Made by a program: the position numbers and the translations under genes. Source: Methylibium petroleiphilum PM1 (GTDB lineage Bacteria; Pseudomonadota; Gammaproteobacteria; Burkholderiales; Burkholderiaceae_C). From it: DNA of 64,000 nucleotides. The DNA is taken from positions 62,001-126,000 of the forward strand of contig NC_008825.1 in the NCBI RefSeq assembly GCF_000015725.1, given 5' to 3'. The notes under the pieces were generated by a model. It was not told where the DNA came from. It saw only the letters and a program-made list of their open reading frames with translations, and did no database searches. Positions 48,768-59,286 of this stretch are shown one piece after another. Within the stretch, counting starts at the first letter, position 1, and every line of letters begins with the position of its first letter.

Positions 48768-50669
48768 TCAGCGCCCCGCGTCCAGCACCCGCAGGATCTC
48801 GCGCCCGTAGGCCTCGAGCTTCTTCGCGCCGACCCCGCTGACCTCGCCCAGGTCGCCCAGCGTGGCCGGCGCACGGCGCGCCATCTCGGCCAGCGTGGCG
48901 TTCGAGAAGATGATGTAGGTGGGCAGGTTGTGCTCACGCGCCACCTCGCCGCGCCAGGCGCGCAAGGCCTCGAAGCGAACCTGCGCGGCGGCGTCCAGGT
49001 CGGCTGGCGCGCCGCTGCCCTTCGCACCCCGGCCGGCGCTGCCACCGCCGCGGGCGAGGCGTCCGCGCTTCGGTGTGTCGCTCGGCACGCGCAGCAGCAA
49101 CTGCACCTCGCCCTTGAGCACCGCGCGCGCGCCGTCGGTCAGCGCCAGCGTGTTGTATTCGCCCTCGGACACCACATGGCCCAGCGCGACCAGCTGGCGC
49201 AGCACGCCTCGCCACTGCTGCTCGGACAGGTCGGCGCCGACGCCGAAGGTCGACAGGCCGTCGTGGCCGTACTGTGCGACCTTCTCGGTGGCCTTGCCGC
49301 GCAGCACGTCGATCAGGTGAGCGGCGCCGAAGCTGCGCGGCCCGCGGCCGTGCTGACCGAAGCGGTAGATGCACGACAGCAGCTTGCGCGCGGCCTCGGT
49401 GGCGTCCCACACCGCCGGCGGATTCAGGCAGTTGTCGCAGTTTCCGCAGGACCGACTGGGCTCGCCGAAGTAATCGAGCAACCGCATGCGGCGGCAGTCG
49501 TGCGCCTCGGCCAGCGCCAGCAGCGCGTCGAGCTTGCCGCGCTGGGCGCGCTTGAACTCCTCGCCGGCCGGGCTGTCGTCGATCATGCGGCGCTGGTTCA
49601 CCACGTCGGCCAGGCCGTAGGCCATCCAGGCCTCGGCGGGCTCGCCGTCGCGGCCGGCGCGGCCGGTCTCCTGGTAGTAGCTCTCGATGTTCTTCGGCAG
49701 GTCGAGGTGGGCGACGAAGCGCACGTCGGGCTTGTCGATGCCCATGCCGAACGCGATGGTCGCGACCATCACGATGCCGTCCTCGCGCAGGAAGCGGTTC
49801 TGGTGCCGCTGCCGCACCGCGGCGTCGAGCCCGGCGTGGTAGGGCAGCGCGGTGATGCCCTCCGTCTCGAGCCAGGCCGCGGTCTCGTCGACCTTCTTGC
49901 GCGACTGGCAGTACACGATGCCGGCATCGCCCTCGTGCTCGTCGCCGATGAAGCGCAGCAGCTGCTTGCGCGGATCGTCCTTTTCGACCACGCGGTAGCG
50001 GATGTTCGGCCGATCGAAGCTGCTGATGAAGACGCGCGCGTCCTCGAGCTGCAGGCGCGACACGATGTCGGCGCGCGTGTGCTCGTCGGCCGTCGCGGTG
50101 AGCGCGATGCGCGGCACGTCGGCATAGCGCTCGTGCAGCACGTGCAGGCCCAGGTAGTCCTCGCGGAAGTCGTGGCCCCACTGGCTCACGCAGTGCGCCT
50201 CGTCGATCGCGAACAGGCTCAGCAGTCCGCGCTCGTGCAGCGAGTCGAGCTGACCCAGCATGCGCGGCGTGGTCAGCCGCTCCGGCGCAGCGTACAGCAG
50301 CACCAGGCGGCCGCTCATCATCTCGCGCTCGATGCGCTGCACGTCGGCGAGTTCGAGCGAGGAGTTGAGGAAGGCCGCATGCACGCCGGCTTCCTCGAGC
50401 GCGCCGACCTGGTCGTGCATCAGCGCGATCAGCGGGCTCACCACCACGGCCACGCCGTGGCCGGCGCGGTGGCGCGCGATCGCCGGCACCTGGTAGCACA
50501 GGCTCTTGCCACCGCCGGTGGGCATCAGCACCAGCGCGTCGCCGCCGGCGCTCACGTGGTCGACGATCTCGGCCTAGTGTCCGCGGAAGGCGGTGTAGCC
50601 GAACACCTGCTGCAGCACGTTCAGCGGGTCGGTGGCGGGCAGGGTCGGGTCGGTTCGCGGCGGGGTCAC
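48768..50669 (-). pseudogene. recQ: recQ DNA helicase interrupted by an in-frame amber codon
   Basis: The full RecQ frame starts at a GTG at 50669 (TPPRTDPTLPATDPLNVLQ...) and reads VFGYTAFRGH then TAG at 50574-50576, codon 32, where RecQ proteins have the Gln of the Q motif (CAG to TAG, one change). Everything after is intact: Walker [40 protein letters not shown], zinc Cys (SCGNCDNC), winged helix and a C-terminal HRDC domain. A GTG at 50555 could restart translation of 595 residues lacking the Q motif. Likely a very recent nonsense mutation, a sequence error, or an amber read by suppression. Confidence 0.85.
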
Positions 50670-50717
50670 GGGGCGGATGCTAGCGGAGCGCCCGCGTGTG
50701 CCGGCCGGGCGCGGGCG

Positions 50718-52175
50718 TCAGGGCCTGCCGGGAGCGGAGTCCTGGAATGCGGTGGTGGCGGTGCCCGAGTCCGGCGGCATCGTCGACGGCACGGCCGGCA
50801 GGCGTCGCAGCTGCAGCTCGGCCAGCTCGGCGTACAGCGGCCGGCTCAGCAGCCGCGAGACGCCGCTGGCCCCCAGCGCCGCAGCCATCAGGCTGAGCAC
50901 CATCGCGTGGCCGTCGACCATCTCCATCACGATGATGAAAGCCGTGATCGGCGCCTGCGTCACGGCGGCCAGGAAGCCGGCCATGCCGATGGCGATCAGC
51001 GCCGCGCCGGCCGGCGAGCCGGTGAGCTGCGCGATGTCGGCGCCAATGCCCGCGCCGACCGACAGCGAGGGCGCGAAGATGCCGCCCGGCACGCCGCTCC
51101 AGGTCGACAGCCAGGTGCTGATGAACTTGAGCAGCACGAACAGCACCGGCAGGCCGGGTTCGCCGTCCAGCAGGCCCTTGGTCTCGTCGTAGCCGCTGCC
51201 ATAGGTGAGGCCGCCGCTGACGATGCCGATCAGCGCCACCACGAAGCCGCAGCCGGCCGCGAAGCGCACCGGATGGCGCCGCCGCAGCGCGCAGAAGCGA
51301 TCGGGCGCACCGACCATCGACACGATCAGCAGGCGCGAGAACAGGCCGCCCAGCAGGCCCGCGCACAGCACCACCAGCAGGCCGGGCAGCAGCACGCCGC
51401 TGTCGAGCCGGCCGACGCGGATGACGCCGAAGTACGTGGAGTTGCCGAAGGCCGAGACCGCCACCAGGCCGGCCAGCACGATGGCGGTGATGATGAGTCC
51501 GCTGTTGCGGTTCTCGATCTTGCGCGACAGCTCCTCGATCGCGAACACCACACCGGCCAGCGGCGCATTGAAGGCGGCGGCGATGCCGGCGGCGCCGCCG
51601 GCGATCAGCAGGCCGTGGTCGGTGACGCTCGATCGCGACGGCAGCCAGCGGCGTGCATGCAGCATCACTCCGGCCGCCACCTGCACCGATGGTCCTTCGC
51701 GCCCGGCCGACAGCCCGGCCAGCAGCGCGCCCGACGCCAGCACCAGCTTGGCCACGCTCAGCCGCAGCGACACGAACAGCCCACGCTGCGACGGCGAGGT
51801 GCGCGTGTCCAGCGCCGCCAGCACCTGCGGAATCCCGGAGCCGGCGGCCCCCGGCACCCAGCGCAGCGTGACCCACACCAGCGCCGCGGTGAGCGCCGGC
51901 ATCCAGACCAGCGGCAGCAGCGGGTGCAGGGCGCGCAGGGCACCGAAGCCCTCGAGCGCCAGCTCGCTCAGCATCGTGAAGCCGACCACGGCGAGCCCCG
52001 CGGCGACCGCGTACGCCAGCACCACAGCGCGATCGCGCCAGGCGCGCCAGTCGACCAGTTCCTGGCGAACGGCCTGGGTGAAGTCGGGTTGCTTCTTCAA
52101 GGGTGCGGGACGGTGCGACGGTGCGCGAGCGGCGGCCCGCGCACCCACGGATGATGCCTGGGCCGGCTCATGCAA
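50718..52175 (-). CDS. ClC-family chloride channel/antiporter
   Basis: 485 residues, about ten or more hydrophobic helices. The three anion-selectivity signatures are present: [23 protein letters not shown] and [15 protein letters not shown]. There is no C-terminal CBS pair. The gating-glutamate position in GREGP is kept, so either channel or H+/Cl- antiport is possible. The start at 52175 gives a 45-residue cytoplasmic N-terminus. Divergent from ssb. Confidence 0.93.
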   Translation of the reverse strand: MHEPAQASSVGARAAARAPSHRPAPLKKQPDFTQAVRQELVDWRAWRDRAVVLAYAVAAGLAVVGFTMLSELALEGFGALRALHPLLPLVWMPALTAALVWVTLRWVPGAAGSGIPQVLAALDTRTSPSQRGLFVSLRLSVAKLVLASGALLAGLSAGREGPSVQVAAGVMLHARRWLPSRSSVTDHGLLIAGGAAGIAAAFNAPLAGVVFAIEELSRKIENRNSGLIITAIVLAGLVAVSAFGNSTYFGVIRVGRLDSGVLLPGLLVVLCAGLLGGLFSRLLIVSMVGAPDRFCALRRRHPVRFAAGCGFVVALIGIVSGGLTYGSGYDETKGLLDGEPGLPVLFVLLKFISTWLSTWSGVPGGIFAPSLSVGAGIGADIAQLTGSPAGAALIAIGMAGFLAAVTQAPITAFIIVMEMVDGHAMVLSLMAAALGASGVSRLLSRPLYAELAELQLRRLPAVPSTMPPDSGTATTAFQDSAPGRP

Positions 52176-52288
52176 GAAGCGGGCGCAGGGCCATCGGGGT
52201 GGCGGGCATAATCATCGGCCGCCCCGGATTCCCGGGCCGCGGACCCCTCCGAATCCCTTCTTTCTCCTTACTGCGCGGGAGCAGCGGC

Positions 52289-52810
52289 ATGGCCTCCATC
52301 AACAAAGTCATCCTGATCGGCAACCTGGGCCGCGACCCCGAGGTGCGCTACACGCCCAGCGGTTCGGCGGTGTGCAACATCAGCCTTGCCACCACCCGCA
52401 ACTGGAAGAGCAAGGACAGCGGCGACAAGGTCGAGGAGACCGAATGGCACCGCGTGGTGTTCTACGACCGCCTGGCCGAGATCGCCGGCGAGTACCTGAA
52501 GAAGGGCCGCCCGGTCTACGTCGAAGGCCGCTTGAAGACCCGCAAGTGGCAGGACAAGGACGGCGCCGAGAAGTACACCACCGAGATCATTGCCGAGCAG
52601 ATGCAGCTGCTCGGGGGCCGCGAGGGCATGGGTGGCGGTGACGACGGCGGTGGCGGCGGCTATTCCCGGGGTGACGAAGGCGGCGGCGAGGCCCCGCAGC
52701 GCGCGGCGCGCCCGCCGCAGCGACCGGCCGCCTCGCGCCAGGCGCCTGCACCGGCCCCGCAGAAGTCGGCCACCGGCTTCGACGACATGGACGACGACAT
52801 CCCGTTCTGA
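52289..52810 (+). CDS. ssb: Single-stranded DNA-binding protein
   Basis: 173 residues. OB fold with [54 protein letters not shown] and [10 protein letters not shown]; a Gly/Pro/Gln-rich linker; and the acidic tip DDMDDDIPF that recruits repair proteins such as RecQ, PriA and ExoI. GGGAG precedes the ATG. A strong terminator follows. Confidence 0.98.
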   Translation: MASINKVILIGNLGRDPEVRYTPSGSAVCNISLATTRNWKSKDSGDKVEETEWHRVVFYDRLAEIAGEYLKKGRPVYVEGRLKTRKWQDKDGAEKYTTEIIAEQMQLLGGREGMGGGDDGGGGGYSRGDEGGGEAPQRAARPPQRPAASRQAPAPAPQKSATGFDDMDDDIPF

Positions 52811-52834
52811 CGCGTCCCCGGCGCACCGTCCCGC

Positions 52835-52867
52835 AGGGCCTGCAACCCGAGGTTGCCGGCCCTTTTT
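52835..52867 (+). terminator. Rho-independent terminator of ssb
   Basis: A 13-bp stem with one mismatch (AGGGCCTGCAACC / GGTTGCCGGCCCT), a 3-base loop and a run of five T. It lies 24 bases after the ssb stop. Confidence 0.88.
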
Positions 52868-52918
52868 CAATGCGGCCCGGGGCCGCGCGTTCCCCACATT
52901 CGGCGAAGGAGTACAGGC

Positions 52919-54739
52919 ATGGCGGTCGAGGCAGCAGGCAACGAACAACTGGTCCGTGTGGTGGTGCTGCTGGCCGCCGGCGTGGTGGCGGTGCCGCTGT
53001 TCAAGCGCCTCGGCCTCGGCTCGGTGCTCGGCTACCTGGCCGCCGGGCTGGCGATCGGGCCGTTCGGCCTGGGGTTGTTCGTCGACGCGCAGACCATCCT
53101 GCACGTGGCCGAGCTGGGCGTCGTGATGTTCCTGTTCGTCATCGGGCTGGAGATGCAGCCCAAGCGCCTGTGGAGCCTGCGCCGCGAGATCTTCGGCCTG
53201 GGCCTGGCCCAGGTGGTGGCGTGCGGCGCATTGCTCACCGGCGTCGGCATGCTCGCCGGGCTGTCGGCGCCGGTGGCCTTCGTCGCCGCGATGGGCTTCG
53301 TGATGACCTCCACCGCCACCGTCATGCTGATCCTCGACGAGCGCGGCGAGACGGCCACCTCGCGCGGCCAGCGGGTGGTCTCGATCCTGCTGCTGGAAGA
53401 CCTGGCCATCGTGCCGCTGCTGGCCATCGTGGCCTTCCTCGCGCCGGCGCACGCCGATGTCGACAGTTCCATCTGGCGCGCGCTGCTGCTGGCGCTGGTG
53501 GCGGTGGGCAGCGTCACGATCGCGGGGCGCTGGCTGCTCAATCCGATGTTCCGGCTGCTGGCGGCGGCGCGCGCGCGGGAGGTGATGACCGCGGCCGCGC
53601 TGCTGGTGGTGCTGGGCGCTGCGCTGCTGATGCAGTTCGGCGGCCTGTCGATGGCGATGGGCGCCTTCCTCGCCGGCGTGATGCTGTCGGAATCGAGCTT
53701 CCGGCATCAATTGGAGGCGGACATCGAGCCCTTCCGCGGCATCCTGCTCGGCCTGTTCTTCCTGAGTGTCGGCATGTCGCTCGACCTCACGGTGTTCGCC
53801 AGCCACTGGCCCCAGGTGCTGGGCGGCGTGGTGGTGTTCATGCTGGTGAAGGCGGCCGGCATCTACGTCGTGGCGCGCGCGCTCGGCGCGCCGCACGGCG
53901 ACGCGCTGCACCGCATGGTGCTGATGGCCCAGGGCGGCGAGTTCGCGTTCGTGCTGTACTCGGCCGGCGTCAGCGCCGGGCTGCTCGACGGCCCGATGAA
54001 TGCGGTGCTCACCGCGATCGTGATCCTGTCGATGGCGCTCACGCCGCTGGCGGTCGGGGCCCTGCGCTGGATGCTGCCGCGTGGCGCGGCCTCGCTCGAG
54101 GGCGTGGACCGGGCCGACGGCCTGACCGGCAGCGTGCTGATGATCGGCTTCGGCCGCTTCGGTCAGGTGGCCAGCCAGGCCCTGCTGGCGCGCGGGGTCG
54201 ACGTGGCGATCATCGACTCGGACACCGAGATGATCCAGAGCGCCGACGGCTTCGGCTTCAAGGTCTACTACGGCGACGGCACCCGGCTCGACGTGCTGCA
54301 CGCCTCCGGCGCCGCCACGGCCGAGGCGATCGCCGTCTGCGTGGACGACAAGGCGGCGGCGCTGAAGATCGTCGAGCTGGTGAAGCACTCGTTCCCGCAG
54401 GCCCGCCTGCTGGTGCGCTCCTTCGATCGCGAGCACGCGCTGAAGCTCATCGCCGCGGGCGTGGACTACCAGGTGCGCGAGACCTTCGAGTCGGCCAGTG
54501 CCTTCGGCGAGGCCGCGTTGCGGGCCCTGGGCGCCACGCCCGACGAGGCCGCGCAGGTGGCGGCCGAGGTGCGCCGCCGCGACGACGAGCGCCTGCAGCT
54601 GCAGATCACCGGCGGCCTGCGCGCGGGGGTGGGCATGATGCTCAGCAACCGCATGAAGCCCACGCCGCTGACCAAGCCGGCCCGTGCCGGCCTCGCCTTG
54701 AACGAAGAGACCGCGTCGGTCACGGCCAACGCGCCTTAG
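52919..54739 (+). CDS. CPA2-family cation/proton antiporter with TrkA-N domain (KefB/C-like)
   Basis: 606 residues. About 12 TM helices (10-390) with the membrane core LGLGSVLGYLAAGLAIGPFGL, FLFVIGLEMQPKRLW and LLLLEDLAIVPLLAI. A cytoplasmic RCK/TrkA-N domain (about 405-530) has the nucleotide-binding MIGFGRFGQVASQALLARG and a Rossmann Asp. A basic tail follows. It is probably K+/H+ efflux controlled by nucleotide or glutathione adducts, as in KefB/KefC. AAGGAG lies seven bases before the ATG. Confidence 0.92.
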   Translation: MAVEAAGNEQLVRVVVLLAAGVVAVPLFKRLGLGSVLGYLAAGLAIGPFGLGLFVDAQTILHVAELGVVMFLFVIGLEMQPKRLWSLRREIFGLGLAQVVACGALLTGVGMLAGLSAPVAFVAAMGFVMTSTATVMLILDERGETATSRGQRVVSILLLEDLAIVPLLAIVAFLAPAHADVDSSIWRALLLALVAVGSVTIAGRWLLNPMFRLLAAARAREVMTAAALLVVLGAALLMQFGGLSMAMGAFLAGVMLSESSFRHQLEADIEPFRGILLGLFFLSVGMSLDLTVFASHWPQVLGGVVVFMLVKAAGIYVVARALGAPHGDALHRMVLMAQGGEFAFVLYSAGVSAGLLDGPMNAVLTAIVILSMALTPLAVGALRWMLPRGAASLEGVDRADGLTGSVLMIGFGRFGQVASQALLARGVDVAIIDSDTEMIQSADGFGFKVYYGDGTRLDVLHASGAATAEAIAVCVDDKAAALKIVELVKHSFPQARLLVRSFDREHALKLIAAGVDYQVRETFESASAFGEAALRALGATPDEAAQVAAEVRRRDDERLQLQITGGLRAGVGMMLSNRMKPTPLTKPARAGLALNEETASVTANAP

Positions 54740-54787
54740 GACCTGCGCGACACGGGCGCGAGCCCTCCGGCAGCGTCAACAGGTCCT
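54738..54787. repeat. Degenerate 50-bp relative of the 44340 element
   Basis: The ends AGGACCTG and CAGGTCCT are a perfect 8-bp inverted repeat, and the right 31 bases match the terminal repeat of the element at 44340-44607 with three transitions (GCGAGCCCTCCGG is identical). The interior is missing. It overlaps the antiporter stop by two bases, so it may serve as part of the 3-prime end of that transcript. Confidence 0.6.
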
Positions 54788-55099
54788 GACCGACGCCGAG
54801 CGGCCCCGGCCCCGGCGCGCCTTATGCGCCGCGCCGCTATCGACCACCGGAAAGCTTCGTTGGCCGGTGCGGCGAGTCTCCCTATCGTGCGGGCACTGCA
54901 TCCCCGCACGGAGCCGCCTTGTCACTCTTCCGCTGTCCGGCCTGAACCGATCGCGACCCCTTTGACGCGGGGGCGGTTGCAGGCTGCGTCTCCTTCGCTT
55001 GTCTCTGCCTTCTGGCCTGGTTCATCGGCCGCCCCCGTCCTTTCTTTCCTCGTTGTTGCGCGCGGCGGCGATCGTCGCGTCCACGAACCGGAGTTCCCC
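54740..55099. other. 360-base non-coding region upstream of ssuA: repeat relic, promoter motif, long leader
   Basis: Holds the repeat relic (54738-54787), the shared sulfur promoter motif (54856-54888), a 7-bp hairpin GTGCGGG / CCCGCAC (54887-54909) at the expected transcription start, and then about 190 bases of leader before ssuA. Inside the leader a nine-codon frame, TTG TCA CTC TTC CGC TGT CCG GCC TGA (54929-54955), contains a Cys codon but has no ribosome site. No other gene was seen. Confidence 0.5.
54856..54888 (+). promoter_or_regulatory. Shared sulfur-region promoter motif, ssu copy
   Basis: AGCTTCGTTGG begins the motif: TTCGTT (54856-54861), 21 bases with GCGA at spacer positions 11-14, then TATCGT (54883-54888). 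The same layout occurs at 60730, 62393 and 63581. CysB/Cbl-type activation is an inference. Confidence 0.55.
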
Positions 55100-56137
55100 A
55101 TGAGCCATTCGGATTCTTCTTCCTCGTCCCGCTGGAGACGGCTGCCGCAGTCGGCCCGTCGCCACCTGCTGCAGGCCTTCGGCGCCGCCGCCGGCGCCGC
55201 GGCGCTCGGCACCTGGCCGCTGGCGCGTGCACAGTCCTCGGGCGCGGCGCGCGAGCCGCTGCGCGTGGGCTACCAGAAGTCGGCCAGCCTGTTCGTGCTG
55301 CAGAAGGCGCAGGGCTCGCTGGAGAAGAAGCTCGCGCCGCTGGGCGTGGGTGTGAAGTGGATCGAGTTCCCGGCCGGGCCGCAGTTGCTGGAAGGCCTGA
55401 ACGTCGGCTCGGTCGACATCGGCCATGTGGGCGAGGCGCCGCCGATCTTCGCGCAGGCGGCCGGCGCCGACTTCGTCTACATCGGCCACGACCCGGCCGC
55501 GCCGGAGGCCGAGGCCATCGTCGTGCCGCAGGGCTCGGCGATCAGGAGCGTGGCCGAGCTCAACGGCAGGAAGGTCGCGCTGAACAAGGGCTCGAACGTG
55601 CACTACCTGCTGGTGCGCGCGCTCGAGAAGGCCGGCCTGAAGTACGCCGACATCCAGCCGGTCTTCCTGCCGCCGGCCGATGCGCGTGCCGCCTTCGAGA
55701 AGGGCGCGGTCGATGCCTGGGCGATCTGGGATCCCTTCCTCGCCGCGGTCGAGAAGCAGACCGGTGCGCGCGTGCTGGTCGACGGCCGCAACGGCGTCGC
55801 CAACAACTACCTGTTCTACCTGGCCGAGCGCAAGTTCGTGCAGAAGAACGGCGACGTGATCCAGGCGCTGTTCGCCGATTCGCAGGAGCAGGGCCGCTGG
55901 CTGAAGGCCGACTTGAAGCGCGCCGCGGCGATCATTGCGCCACTGCAGGGCCTGGACCCGGAGATCGTCGAGCTCGCGCTGCGCCGCTACAACTTCAATG
56001 TCACGCCGCTCAGCGAGCAGGTCGCGGCGCAGCAGCAGCAGATCGCCGACGTGTTCCACGAGCTCAAGCTGATCCCCAAGCCGATCCGCGTGGCCGACGC
56101 GCTGCCCGCGGTGCGCGTCGCGCAGAAGCAGCCCTGA
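55100..56137 (+). CDS. ssuA: Aliphatic sulfonate ABC transporter substrate-binding protein, copy 1
   Basis: 345 residues. Tat-like signal ARRHLLQAFGAAAGAAALGTW with cleavage near ARAQ, then an SBP fold: [64 protein letters not shown] and [11 protein letters not shown]. Binds sulfonates in the periplasm for SsuBC. GGAG precedes the ATG. The frame is open upstream but lies before the expected transcription start. Followed ten bases later by a second, related copy. Confidence 0.94.
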   Translation: MSHSDSSSSSRWRRLPQSARRHLLQAFGAAAGAAALGTWPLARAQSSGAAREPLRVGYQKSASLFVLQKAQGSLEKKLAPLGVGVKWIEFPAGPQLLEGLNVGSVDIGHVGEAPPIFAQAAGADFVYIGHDPAAPEAEAIVVPQGSAIRSVAELNGRKVALNKGSNVHYLLVRALEKAGLKYADIQPVFLPPADARAAFEKGAVDAWAIWDPFLAAVEKQTGARVLVDGRNGVANNYLFYLAERKFVQKNGDVIQALFADSQEQGRWLKADLKRAAAIIAPLQGLDPEIVELALRRYNFNVTPLSEQVAAQQQQIADVFHELKLIPKPIRVADALPAVRVAQKQP

Positions 56138-56147
56138 GGTGACGGCG

Positions 56148-57143
56148 ATGAGCTTCCATCGACATGCGTTGTTCGCCGGCGTGCTGGCGCTGGCCACCGG
56201 GCTGCTGGGGTTCGCGCCGGGGGCGCACAGCCAGCCGGCCGCACCGAAGGAGATCCGCATCGGCTTCCAGAAGAGCGCCGTCAACCTGGTGATCCTCAAG
56301 CAGCAGGGTGCGCTGGAGAAGCGCTTTCCCGACAGCAAGGTGTCGTGGATCGAGTTCCCGGCCGGGCCGCAGCTGCTGGAGGCACTGGCGGTCGGCAGCC
56401 TGGAGATCGGTCTGACCGGCGACTCGCCGCCGGTGTTCGCGCAGGCGGCCGGCAAGGACCTGCGCTACGTCGGCGCCGAGCCGCCCAAGCCGCAGAGTTC
56501 GGCCATCCTCGTGAAGCCCGACTCGCCGCTGCGCACGCTGGCCGACCTGAAGGGCAGGAAGGTCGCGTTCCAGAAGGGCTCCAGCGCGCATTACCTCGTG
56601 GTGCGCGCGCTGGCGCAGGCCGGGCTGCAGTGGAGCGACATCACGCCGATCTACCTGCCGCCGTCGGACGCGCGTGCCGCCTTCGAGCGCGGCAGCGTCG
56701 ACGCCTGGGCCATCTGGGACCCCTACTACGCCGCGACCGAGCTCGACATCCAACCGCGCGTGCTGAGCAATGGCGTGGGCCTGTCGGGCAACAACTCCTT
56801 CTACCTGGCATCGACCGCGTTCACGCAGAACCACCCGCAAGCGGTGCAGGTCCTGCTCGACGAGCTGACGCGGGCCGATGCCTACGTGCAGTCGCACCGC
56901 AAGGAGTCCGCGCAGTTCATCGCCGACTTCAGCGGCCTGAGCCTGGCGACGGTGCACCTGTTCATTTCGCGCCGCCCGCCATCGCCGGTGAAGCCGCTGT
57001 CGCCGGCGCTGGTGGCCGACCAGCAGCGTGTGGCCGATGCCTTCCAGCAGCTCGGGCTGATCCCCAAGCCGGTGGCGGTGGCCGAGATCGTGTGGCAGCC
57101 CGGCGCCCCGGGGGCGGCGCGCCTCGCGAACGCCGCCCGCTGA
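56148..57143 (+). CDS. ssuA: Aliphatic sulfonate ABC transporter substrate-binding protein, copy 2
   Basis: 331 residues. Sec-type signal ([22 protein letters not shown]), then the same fold: [71 protein letters not shown] and [16 protein letters not shown]. It is clearly paralogous to the upstream protein but uses a different export signal. The ATG at 56148 has GAGGTG upstream; a GTG at 56139 is less likely. The two may differ in ligand range. Confidence 0.94.
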   Translation: MSFHRHALFAGVLALATGLLGFAPGAHSQPAAPKEIRIGFQKSAVNLVILKQQGALEKRFPDSKVSWIEFPAGPQLLEALAVGSLEIGLTGDSPPVFAQAAGKDLRYVGAEPPKPQSSAILVKPDSPLRTLADLKGRKVAFQKGSSAHYLVVRALAQAGLQWSDITPIYLPPSDARAAFERGSVDAWAIWDPYYAATELDIQPRVLSNGVGLSGNNSFYLASTAFTQNHPQAVQVLLDELTRADAYVQSHRKESAQFIADFSGLSLATVHLFISRRPPSPVKPLSPALVADQQRVADAFQQLGLIPKPVAVAEIVWQPGAPGAARLANAAR

Positions 57144-57186
57144 GACAACAAGAACGACACGACCGAAGACGAAGGAGAGACGAGCG

Positions 57187-58386
57187 ATGAAGCTGCTCTG
57201 GTTCATTCCCACCCACGGCGACTCGCGCTACCTCGGCAGCGCGCAAGGCGCACGCGCTGCGGACTACAACTACTTCCGCCAGGTCGCGATCGCGGCCGAC
57301 AGCCTGGGCTACGAGGGCGTGCTGATCCCGACCGGTCGCTCCTGCGAGGACCCGTGGGTCGTGGCGTCCAGCCTGATCGGCGAGACGCGGCGCCTGAAGT
57401 TCCTGGTCGCCTTGCGGCCGGGGCTGGTGGCGCCGTCGCAGTCGGCCCGCATGGCGGCCACTTTCGATCGGCTGTCCGGCGGGCGCCTGCTGGTGAACCT
57501 GGTGACCGGCGGCGACGCCGAGGAGCTGGCCGGCGACGGCCAGTTCCTGAGCCACGCCGAACGCTACGAGCAGTCGGTCGAGTTCATGAAGATCTGGCGC
57601 GAGGTGATCGCGCGCTCGCACGAGCCGCAGAACGCGGTCGACTTCGACGGCAGGCATCTGCAGGTGAAGGGCGCGAAGCTGCTCTACCCGCCGATCGCGA
57701 AGCCCTATCCGCCGCTGTTCTTCGGCGGCTCGTCGGAGGCGGCGCACGAGCTGGCGGCCGAGCAGTTCGACACCTACCTCACCTGGGGCGAGCCGCCGGC
57801 CGCGGTGGCCGAGAAGGTGGCCGACATCCGGCGCCGCGCGGCGAAGCACGGGCGCACGCTGAGCTTCGGCATCCGCCTGCACGTGATCGTGCGCGAGACC
57901 GAGGACGAGGCCTGGCGCGCTGCCGGTGCATTGCTCTCGCACCTGGACGACGCCACCATCGCCGCCGCACAGCAGCGTTTCGGGCAGATGGATTCGGTGG
58001 GCCAGCGCCGCATGGCCGAGCTCAACAAGGGCAAGTTCAACCGCGCCAACATCCGCGAGGGCCTGGAGATCTCGCCCAACCTGTGGGCCGGCGTGGGCCT
58101 GGTGCGCGGCGGCGCCGGCACGGCGCTGGTCGGCAACCCCGAGCAGGTGGCCGCGCGCATCAAGGAGTACGCGGCGCTCGGGCTCGATCACTTCATCCTG
58201 TCGGGCTATCCGCACCTTGAAGAGGCTCACCGCGTGGCCGAGCTGGTGTTCCCGCTGCTGCCGCTGCAGCGCGAGACCGGCGCGGCGGCGGCGACCCATG
58301 TGCTCAGCGGGCCGTTCGGCGAGATCGTCGCCAACAGCTTCGTGCCGCCGCCGGCCGTCGCGCCGGTGCGCGTGAGTGCCAGCTGA
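57187..58386 (+). CDS. ssuD: FMNH2-dependent alkanesulfonate monooxygenase
   Basis: 399 residues, luciferase-like TIM barrel. Uses reduced flavin and O2 to split alkanesulfonates into aldehyde and sulfite. Starts [17 protein letters not shown]; the segments [40 protein letters not shown] and [14 protein letters not shown] are characteristic of SsuD. GAAGGAG precedes the ATG. It needs an FMN reductase (SsuE), which is not in this cluster. Confidence 0.97.
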   Translation: MKLLWFIPTHGDSRYLGSAQGARAADYNYFRQVAIAADSLGYEGVLIPTGRSCEDPWVVASSLIGETRRLKFLVALRPGLVAPSQSARMAATFDRLSGGRLLVNLVTGGDAEELAGDGQFLSHAERYEQSVEFMKIWREVIARSHEPQNAVDFDGRHLQVKGAKLLYPPIAKPYPPLFFGGSSEAAHELAAEQFDTYLTWGEPPAAVAEKVADIRRRAAKHGRTLSFGIRLHVIVRETEDEAWRAAGALLSHLDDATIAAAQQRFGQMDSVGQRRMAELNKGKFNRANIREGLEISPNLWAGVGLVRGGAGTALVGNPEQVAARIKEYAALGLDHFILSGYPHLEEAHRVAELVFPLLPLQRETGAAAATHVLSGPFGEIVANSFVPPPAVAPVRVSAS

Positions 58387-58409
58387 TCGACGGCCGGAAG
58401 GAGCCCACC

Positions 58410-59255
58410 ATGTCCGTCATCGATGCCGCCGAGCCCGCGCCGGCGAGCGGTGCCGCGCCGTCCCGGCTTGCGCCGCGACGGACCTCCGGGGCCGCGCTGC
58501 GCCGCCTGCTGCCCTGGCTGCTGCCGGTCGCCCTGCTGAGCGGCTGGCAGCTGGCGTCGCAGCTGGGCTGGCTGTCGACCCGCATCCTGCCCGAGCCCTG
58601 GGCGGTGCTGAAGGCGTTCTGGACGCTGGCTGCATCGGGCGAGATGTGGCAGCACGTGGCCACCAGCACCTGGCGCGCCTTCGCCGGCCTGGCGATCGGC
58701 GGCGGCCTGGGCCTGGTGCTCGGCCTCGCGACCGGCACTTTCCGCACGCTCGAGACCGCGCTCGATTCGACGCTGCAGATGGTGCGCAACATCCCGCCGC
58801 TGGCGATGATCCCGCTGGTCATCCTGTGGTTCGGCATCGACGAGGGCGCCAAGCTCTTCCTGGTCGCCTTCGGCGTGTTCTTCCCGGTCTACCTGAACAC
58901 CTTCCACGGCATCCGCGCGGTCGACCCGGCGCTGATCGAGATGGCGCGCAGCTACGGGCTGTCGGGCTTCGCGCTGTACCGGCAGGTCATCCTGCCGGGC
59001 GCGCTGCCGAACATCCTGGTCGGCCTGCGCTTTGCGCTCGGCCTGATGTGGGTGCTGCTGATCGTGGCCGAGACGATCTCGGCGCAGGCCGGCATCGGCT
59101 ACATGACGATGAACGCGCGCGAGTTCCTGCAGACCGACGTCGTGCTGGTCGGCATCCTGCTCTACGCGCTGCTCGGCAAGCTGGCCGATCTGGCGGCCAA
59201 GGCGCTCGAGCGCTGGTGGCTGCGCTGGCATCCCGGCTACCGGTCGGTGCCGTGA
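58410..59255 (+). CDS. ssuC: Aliphatic sulfonate ABC transporter permease
   Basis: 281 residues, about six TM helices with the BPD-type EAA loop [32 protein letters not shown] Pro/Ala-rich cytoplasmic N-terminus of about 35 residues precedes TM1. Pairs with SsuB and the SsuA proteins to import sulfonates. AAGGAG before the ATG. Confidence 0.96.
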   Translation: MSVIDAAEPAPASGAAPSRLAPRRTSGAALRRLLPWLLPVALLSGWQLASQLGWLSTRILPEPWAVLKAFWTLAASGEMWQHVATSTWRAFAGLAIGGGLGLVLGLATGTFRTLETALDSTLQMVRNIPPLAMIPLVILWFGIDEGAKLFLVAFGVFFPVYLNTFHGIRAVDPALIEMARSYGLSGFALYRQVILPGALPNILVGLRFALGLMWVLLIVAETISAQAGIGYMTMNAREFLQTDVVLVGILLYALLGKLADLAAKALERWWLRWHPGYRSVP

Positions 59256-59286
59256 CGTCCCCCTTCTCTTCCGCTGCGGCACGACC

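Noticed and set aside
54824-55099. N-terminal extension of the first SsuA
   Set aside because: It lies upstream of the candidate promoter motif, lacks conservation features, and the ATG at 55100 has a ribosome site followed by a proper signal peptide.
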